DNA from: Rosa chinensis
Taxonomy: Eukaryota; Streptophyta; Magnoliopsida; Rosales; Rosaceae
Reading direction: 5' to 3'
DNA length: 64,000 nucleotides
Assembly (NCBI RefSeq): GCF_002994745.2
Contig: NC_037092.1
Span: forward strand, 23,709,001 to 23,773,000
Shown here: piece by piece, positions 58,337 to 64,000 of the stretch
Position numbering within the stretch: the first letter of the stretch is position 1
Layout: each line of letters opens with the position of its first letter
Made by a program: the position numbers and the translations under genes
Notes under the pieces: model-generated
What the model was told of the DNA's origin: nothing
The model's input: the letters and a program-made list of their open reading frames with translations, nothing else
Database searches by the model: none

Positions 58337-59157
58337 ATGAGTAACCTGAACAAAGTGGACTTTGCTCCATTGGGAACAACTGGCTCTGGATATCACAGGT
58401 GGGTTCGTGATATCCGCCAGCATCTCAAGGCTGATAGAATCCTGGATATGATTCTTGAGCCTAGCCAGGACGTGCTAACTGTTGAGCAAGCTCAAGCTTT
58501 GGAAGCAAATAGAGCAGCCTTAGAGGCAAATAAGGCGAAAGCCATCATCCTAATGACTCGTCATATGGATGATTCGCTCTAGTACGAGTATATGAACGAA
58601 GAAGACCCCAGAAGGCTGTGGGTCTCACTCGAAGAAAGATTTGGCAACGTCCGTGACTCTTTGCTTCCTGACCTAGAAGTGAGATGGCATAGCCTCCGCT
58701 TCTGTGATTTCAAGTCAGTTCTGGAGTATAACTCGGAAGCACTTCGCATGAAATCCTTAATAGAATTATGTGGTAAAGAGATCACAGATGCGATGTTGAT
58801 TGAGAAGACTCTCTCTATCTTCCCCGTCTCTGCATTGATGGTTACTAAGAACTATCGAATCAATGTTAATGCAAGACGGATCACAAGGTTTCATGAGCTC
58901 ATTGGAGCTATGAATGTCGCTGAAAAGCATGACAATATCCTTGTGAAGAACTATAATTCGAGATCCGTGGAAACAGAGCATATTCCGGAATTCAATTATA
59001 GTCGCACCTCTAAGAGAGGGCGCCAAGAGCGAAACCCTAATCTTAGGGACACTTCTGGACATTCTAGTCCATATAATCGCTCTACTTGGGAAGGTAACTA
59101 CCAAAATAGGCGAACACAGAACCGAAGAGGTAAACGTGGAAAGAGAGAGGGAGGCAA
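58337..59157 (+). pseudogene. Copia gag (UBN2 type), nonsense-mutated and truncated
   Basis: The start ATG at 58337 follows TTTCAGG and begins MSNLNKVDFAPLGTTGSGYH, then WVRDIRQHL, the usual opening of this gag group. A TAG at 58580-58582 interrupts DDSL-YEYMNEEDPRRLW, where a Gln codon is expected. The same frame continues through LEERFGN, then NRRGKRGKREGG, just short of the expected zinc knuckle, where the Gypsy LTR begins. Confidence 0.85.
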
Positions 59158-60541
59158 TGTGACAGGACCCGACCCAGGAATCGCCCCACTTACCTGGATA
59201 CGAGCCTGCGGGGCCCACTTTAAGCGAAATCCTACCGAAAATTCGGCAGAACCTCCCCTAAAAATGGATCAAGGACTTCACTTAATTTAAATCTTCACAA
59301 GAACCTTTCGATAACTAAACAAATTTTTAATTCACTTCCTTCATCAAAAATTACCACCAAATTATAATATAAAACCTTTCCAAAAATTTCCAAATTCATT
59401 CTTAACCTTCCTTATTTCCACTCACATTTCCATCTCTAAATTTCAACTCCTCTCTAAATTCTCTTTTCCAAAACACAATCTCCACTCCAAACTCCTCCAC
59501 AAAATAGAACAATTCCACATTCTTTCTTAATTTTTCTCTCCTTTGCAAAATCACAATTTCAACTCTAACAATCTCAAATTCTCTCTACTTCCTAACAAAT
59601 AATTCATAATAGCCCTTTACCAAGAGTTTTCACCCAACACTACAAACATGACAAATCCATCAACCATGTTCAACATCACAACCAAAGAAAACTCAATATC
59701 AAACAAACTTCAAGTTTAACACAAACTCAAAGATTAAATTCAATTCCAATCAACCTATTTATTCCAAAATCAACTTCATAACCCACACAACTATCTCTAA
59801 ACCTGCAGCAGCCACCAAAAACAAGCAAAAATATCCAGAAAAATCAAACAAGAACCCAAGAATTCGAGAGTTACTGTTCACGATACTGTTCACAGTCTCA
59901 AACACCTTCAAATCTTCCTCCACAGCCCAAAACAAGCTGCAACAAGGTTAGGAACTCATTCAGCAACTCACCAACAACCAAAACCGAAAGAAATTTGACC
60001 GGAAATCGCCGGAAAACTGAGATCAAAGCAAAAATCCACTTTTTCCCATTTCTGCAATTTTCCTCATATCTCCAAAACCAAAGGTACCCAAGGTGAAATA
60101 CTTACATTAGATGCAAGAGGAGGAAGAGAAGATCCTCTAATGGCCGGTGGTGCGGCCGGTGGCGGTGGTTTCACCGGAAAAAGTGGCTCCGGTTTGCAGA
60201 AAGAGAAAGAAAAGAAAGAAGAGAAAAGAAAGAAGGAAGAAAGGAAGGGGGGGGCTGGAATCGGGAAACCGATTTCTCTCTCTTCCTTTTCTGTTTTTAT
60301 TTCCTCTTTTCCACAATAATAAACTCATCTAAAAAAAATAACCATGCTATGAATAGTACTTTCTATTTTTGATCATAACTTTTCCGTAAAAACTCCGATT
60401 TAAACAAACTTCGTGTCCACGAACTCGATTTTGCGTCTTCTACGACAATCTCAAATAAATTTCCTAATTTACTGGACTAAAGAAAAAGTCACTCCTCGGT
60501 CAACCACGGTAAAAAGTAATTAATAGGTACGGGGCATTACA
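59158..60541 (-). repeat. 3' LTR of the Gypsy element, 1384 bp
   Basis: On the minus strand it starts TGTAATGCCCCGTACC at 60541 and ends GGGTCCTGTCACA at 59158. The purine tract GGAAGGGAGAC (60542-60552) abuts it. The target duplication cannot be checked because the 5' LTR is outside the window. ORFs inside (59280-60330) are not genes. Confidence 0.9.
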
Positions 60542-60583
60542 GTCTCCCTTCCTTATAAAATTTCGTCCTCGAAATTGTACCTG

Positions 60584-63421
60584 TCAAGGAAAAAGATGTG
60601 GATACTGTTGCCTCATTTGATCCTCTGGTTCCCAAGTAGCTTCTTCAATCAGGTGATTCCTCCATAATACCTTAACCAAAGGTATAACCTTACTTCGGAG
60701 TACTTGCTCTCGACGATCAAGGATCTGCACTGGTTCTTCTTCATAGGTTAAATCTTCTGTAAGTGTAATGGGTTGAGCTGGTAACACATGTGAAGGATCA
60801 GTGATGTACTTGCGAAGCATGGAGACGTGGAATACATCATGTACTTGAGATAGTTGTGGAGGTAAAGCCAAGCGGTAAGCGACAAGACCAATTCGTTCCA
60901 CAATCTCATAGGGACCCATACACCTTGGACTTAGTTTCCCTCGTTTACCAAACCTTACCACACCCTTCCAAGGAGATAACTTCAGAAATACCCAATCACC
61001 AACTTGAAATTCAAGATGCTTCCTATGTTTATCTGCGTAGCTCTTCTGTCTGCTTTGGGCCGTCTTAAGTCTCTCTCTGATCACCTTAACTTTATCTGTT
61101 GTGATTTCAATAATCTCAGGACCAATAAGTTGTCTTTCTCCCACTTCATCCCAACACAAGGGGGTCCTACACTGTTTCCCATACAAAGCTTCGTAGGGGG
61201 CCATACCAATACTCGAATGGTAACTGTTGTTATATGCAAACTCCATCAAAGCCAAGTGCTTATCCCAACTTCCTTTAAATTGTAGAGAACAAGCCCTCAA
61301 CATGTCTTCCAAAGTCTGTATAGTCCGCTCAGATTGTCCATCAGTTTGAGGATGGAAAGCAGTGCTAAATTGTAATTTTGTTCCCAAACATTTGTGAACC
61401 TTCCTCCAAAACTTCGATGTGAATCGGGCATCGCGATCAGAAACAATGGACTCGGGAACACCATGAAGCTTTACAATTTCGTCCACATACAACTTTGCCA
61501 GTTTATCCAAACTAAAGGTTTCTTTAACCGCCAGAAAATGAGCTGATTTGGTGAGTCGATCTACAATCACCCAAATACCATCATTACCATCCTGCGTACG
61601 AGGTAACTTGTAAATAAAATCCATGGTGAGATGATCCCATTTCCATTCCGGAATTGGCAAAGGTTGCAACAACCCCGACGGTTTTTGCCTTTCCGCTTTC
61701 ACTTGCTGGCACACTAGACATTTACTCACAAAAGCTGCAATTTCTCTTTTCATGTTTGGCCACCAATAGTACTCTTTAAGAGTCCGATACATTTTTGTAC
61801 CACCAGGATGCAGGGCATACGCAGAGTTATGAGCTTCATCAAGTATTTCTCGTTTAAGTGGTTCGACGTTAGGAACACAAAGTCTCTTCCCAAACATCAA
61901 TGTTCCATCTCTTCGAATAGAAAACTCAAGTTGCCAACCACCACGAACACCTTCTTTAATCCCTTCAATTCTTGGATCAAGAGGCTGGTTTTCCCGTATT
62001 TTATCAATGAATACTGGTCTCACATGAAAACTAGCCACCAAAGTACCAACCTCATCAACCGATAACTCAACCCCCGTAGACCTCAACTCTGACAATAGGG
62101 GTACTCGAGTGGCCCTTAAATATGACAAAGTCACAGATGGGTTCCTACTAAGTGCATCCGCCACCACATTTGCTTTACCGGGGTGATACTCAATGGTACA
62201 ATCATAATCTTCAATCAACTCCATCCATCTTCGTTGTCTTAAATTTAAATTCGGTTGTGTAAACACATACTTGAGGCTTTTATGGTCAGTGAAGATCTGA
62301 CATCTGGCTCCATACAGATAATGCCTCCACAACTTAAGAGCAAGTACAATAGCTGCCAATTCTAAGTCATGTGTGGGATAATTCAACTCATGTGGCTTCA
62401 ACTGTCTAGGAGCATAAGCAATCACATTACCATGTTGCATTAGAACACAGCCTAAGCCTTGTCTAGAGGCATCACTGTAAATTACATACTCCCCACTATC
62501 ATCAGGCAAGGATAGAATTGGAGCACTAGTCAGCCGACTCTTAAGTTCTTGAAAGCTTTGCTCACAATTCTCAGACCAAACAAATCTGACACCTTTCCTC
62601 GTTAACTTAGTAAGAGGAGCGGCAATTCTAGAAAAGTTTTGCACAAAACGTCGATAGTAACCAGCAAGACCCAAGAAACTACGAATTCCCGTTACATTGG
62701 TAGGTCTTTCCCAATTCAACACGGCTTCTATCTTTTGGGGATCCACACTAACACCACCAGCTGTAATGACGTGACCCAAGAATGTTACTTGGTCAAGCCA
62801 AAACTCACACTTACTGAATTTAGCATACAATTGGTGTAGCCGCAGAGTCTCCAACACAATATTCAAGTGCTCCGCATGCAACTCTTCACTCTTAGAATAA
62901 ACCAATATGTCATCAATAAACACAATCACAAAGCGGTCAAGATATGGGCGAAACACCCTGTTCATGAGATCCATGAAAGCAGCGGGTGCATTAGTCAACC
63001 CAAAAGGCATAACAAGGAACTCATAATGACCATAACGTGATCGAAAAGCAGTTTTGGCTACATCCTCCTCTTTAATCCGTAACTGATGATAACCAGACCT
63101 CAAATCAATCTTTGAGAAAACTTTAGCACCCCTCAACTGGTCAAACAAATCATCAATGCGGGGCAAGGGATATTTATTCCTTATAGTCACCCTGTTTAGT
63201 TTCCGGTAATCAATACAAAGCCTCAAAGTACCATCTTTCTTCTTCACAAACAACACAGGTGCACCCCAGGGAGATACACTAGGTCGTATAAATCCCTTAT
63301 CCGTTAACTCCTGCAACTGTACATACAACTCCTTCAGTTCCGCCGGTGCCATTCTATAAGGTGCTTGAGAGATGGGTGTTGTACCTGGAAGTAAATCAAT
63401 GGTAAAGTCTATCTCTCGCAC
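60584..63421 (-). CDS. Gypsy pol: reverse transcriptase, RNase H, integrase, chromodomain
   Basis: 945 open codons. RT motifs are [41 protein letters not shown] and the catalytic [10 protein letters not shown] (about 15-175). RNase H includes [15 protein letters not shown] and TDHKSLKY (about 310-400). The integrase zinc finger HPGGTKM...CLVCQQVK lies at about 540-580. The integrase core has [27 protein letters not shown] and [11 protein letters not shown] (about 600-720). The end, [20 protein letters not shown] then [14 protein letters not shown], is chromodomain-like and suggests a Tekay/Del-type chromovirus. The first Met is internal: the natural frame comes from the protease, one frameshift upstream. 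Confidence 0.93.
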   Translation of the reverse strand: MREIDFTIDLLPGTTPISQAPYRMAPAELKELYVQLQELTDKGFIRPSVSPWGAPVLFVKKKDGTLRLCIDYRKLNRVTIRNKYPLPRIDDLFDQLRGAKVFSKIDLRSGYHQLRIKEEDVAKTAFRSRYGHYEFLVMPFGLTNAPAAFMDLMNRVFRPYLDRFVIVFIDDILVYSKSEELHAEHLNIVLETLRLHQLYAKFSKCEFWLDQVTFLGHVITAGGVSVDPQKIEAVLNWERPTNVTGIRSFLGLAGYYRRFVQNFSRIAAPLTKLTRKGVRFVWSENCEQSFQELKSRLTSAPILSLPDDSGEYVIYSDASRQGLGCVLMQHGNVIAYAPRQLKPHELNYPTHDLELAAIVLALKLWRHYLYGARCQIFTDHKSLKYVFTQPNLNLRQRRWMELIEDYDCTIEYHPGKANVVADALSRNPSVTLSYLRATRVPLLSELRSTGVELSVDEVGTLVASFHVRPVFIDKIRENQPLDPRIEGIKEGVRGGWQLEFSIRRDGTLMFGKRLCVPNVEPLKREILDEAHNSAYALHPGGTKMYRTLKEYYWWPNMKREIAAFVSKCLVCQQVKAERQKPSGLLQPLPIPEWKWDHLTMDFIYKLPRTQDGNDGIWVIVDRLTKSAHFLAVKETFSLDKLAKLYVDEIVKLHGVPESIVSDRDARFTSKFWRKVHKCLGTKLQFSTAFHPQTDGQSERTIQTLEDMLRACSLQFKGSWDKHLALMEFAYNNSYHSSIGMAPYEALYGKQCRTPLCWDEVGERQLIGPEIIEITTDKVKVIRERLKTAQSRQKSYADKHRKHLEFQVGDWVFLKLSPWKGVVRFGKRGKLSPRCMGPYEIVERIGLVAYRLALPPQLSQVHDVFHVSMLRKYITDPSHVLPAQPITLTEDLTYEEEPVQILDRREQVLRSKVIPLVKVLWRNHLIEEATWEPEDQMRQQYPHLFP

Positions 63422-63966
63422 CGGGGCAATCCAGGCAATTCTTCTGGAAATACATCTGGATAGTCACCAACAACAGGAATTTGGCTAAGATCCATAACTT
63501 CGGTATTTGAATTCACCACATGTGCCAAATAAGCTTGGCAACCCTTACTCAACATCTTCTTAGCAGTTAAAGCTGAGATCATGCAAGATGGGAGAACCTC
63601 CCGTTCACCATAAAAGGTGACAACTGGCTTACCCGGACTCCGAAATAATACAGTACTACAAAAGCAATCCACTAAGGCATGATGCATCCGTAGGAAATCC
63701 ATCCCGAGGATTACATCAAACTCCACTAACTCAAATGGAATCAAGTCCGCCTCTAAGCAAACTCCTTCTACAAACACTCCACAAAAACGATGTACCCATT
63801 CAATTCTATGTCTTTCCCCCGATGGTAGAACAACATGCCACTCTCCGAGTAGGAGAGATGGGGGCACATTAGCAAAGAAAGAAAACCTCTTAGACATAAA
63901 GGAGTGAGAGGCTCCAGGATCAATCAAAATGAAAGCTGGTTGACCAAAAACAATTAACATACCCAT
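63409..63966 (-). pseudogene. Gypsy protease region, frameshifted from pol
   Basis: An aspartic protease with LIDPGASHSFMSKRF as the active-site segment (DPGA instead of the commoner DSGA) and VILGMDFLRMHHALVDC as the flap/ALGMD-like region. It ends LPGLPRCER, where sister elements continue into the RT frame. The frame switches by one base near 63410-63420, so gag-protease and RT are no longer one polyprotein unless the base is a sequencing error or a recoding site. The N-terminal part runs towards gag outside the window. Confidence 0.8.
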
Positions 63967-64000
63967 AATGACGTTCGGTGCAGTGCGACCCTCCTGCTGG

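Larger units (their letters stand above)
57118..59157 (+). mobile_element. 5' part of a Ty1/Copia element, cut by a Gypsy insertion
   Basis: A truncated 5' LTR (57118-57298), primer-binding site CGTTATCAGCACG (57299-57311), leader and gag. It is the same family as the element at 4939-6729: the LTR (GGCCCAAACTCTAGGTTACTTG), the primer-binding site and the leader end (TTTTTTACTAAA...TTTCTCTTC) all match. Pol is absent because a Gypsy element begins at 59158. The rest of this Copia may lie beyond the window. Confidence 0.85.
59158..64000 (-). mobile_element. Ty3/Gypsy retrotransposon, chromovirus type, 5' end outside window
   Basis: Minus-strand order is protease, RT, RNase H, integrase with a chromodomain-like C terminus, polypurine tract and 3' LTR. 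Integrase after RNase H is the Gypsy order. The gag and 5' LTR lie right of the window. It is inserted into the gag of the Copia at 57118-59157, so it is the younger of the two. Confidence 0.93.

Noticed and set aside
1..64000. tRNA or rRNA genes
   Set aside because: No cloverleaf-like tRNA or rRNA motif was noticed. The only pol III-type box seen belongs to the SINE at 7744-7938.

Overview
The window looks like nuclear DNA of a flowering plant, most likely a dicot. It has GT-AG introns, plant-type leucine-rich-repeat receptor kinase genes with a malectin domain, Ty1/Copia and Ty3/Gypsy retrotransposons and several classes of plant DNA transposon. The general look is Rosaceae-like, but nothing in the sequence proves the family. 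Only one gene looks intact and host-functional: a 24-exon LRR-malectin receptor-like kinase at 22163-31448. An intronless TFIIA large-subunit ORF follows at 31862-32497. Almost everything else is transposable elements, their nested insertions and decayed gene fragments.

Layout. 1-4500: 3' part of a decayed Copia element (+) with a PIF/Harbinger-like MITE in its pol. 4939-6729: a Copia element (-) with its gag-to-RT region deleted. 7100-8675: 3' end of a LINE, split by a SINE. 8.7-14.2 kb: mostly non-coding, with a striking triplicated 191-bp sequence. 14.17-15.16 kb: aspartic protease pseudogene (-). 15166-16058: PIF/Harbinger-like element. 16258-16855: GC-rich hAT-like element. 16952-19209: a MULE with a 9-bp target duplication that carries a fragment of a membrane steroid-binding protein gene (a Pack-MULE). 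19.2-21.7 kb: two decayed elements in inverted orientation with mirrored 32-bp minisatellites. 22163-31448: the receptor kinase, with a MITE in intron 1. 33391-36000: a Copia-type LTR and non-coding internal DNA (-).

36036-48325: a second, decayed and truncated receptor-kinase copy (-), tail-to-tail with the first. A very young full-length Copia (39470-46644, LTRs identical by eye, TGTCC target duplication) sits inside one of its LRR exons. This Copia has one intact 1435-codon gag-pol ORF. It also has an unusual 12-bp repeat that occurs both in its leader and in the coding linker between integrase and reverse transcriptase.

48.7-57.1 kb: retroposed and repeat-derived DNA, including a segment homologous to 10.3-10.9 kb and a foldback element absent from that copy. 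57.1-59.16 kb: 5' part of a Copia (+) of the same family as the one at 4.9-6.7 kb. Its gag is interrupted by a chromovirus-type Ty3/Gypsy element (-) that runs off the right edge.

No novel multi-gene system was found. The most noteworthy items are the gene-carrying MULE, the fresh Copia insertion into the receptor-kinase copy, the shared 12-bp repeat of that Copia, and the MITE whose insertion left the host Copia reading frame in phase.
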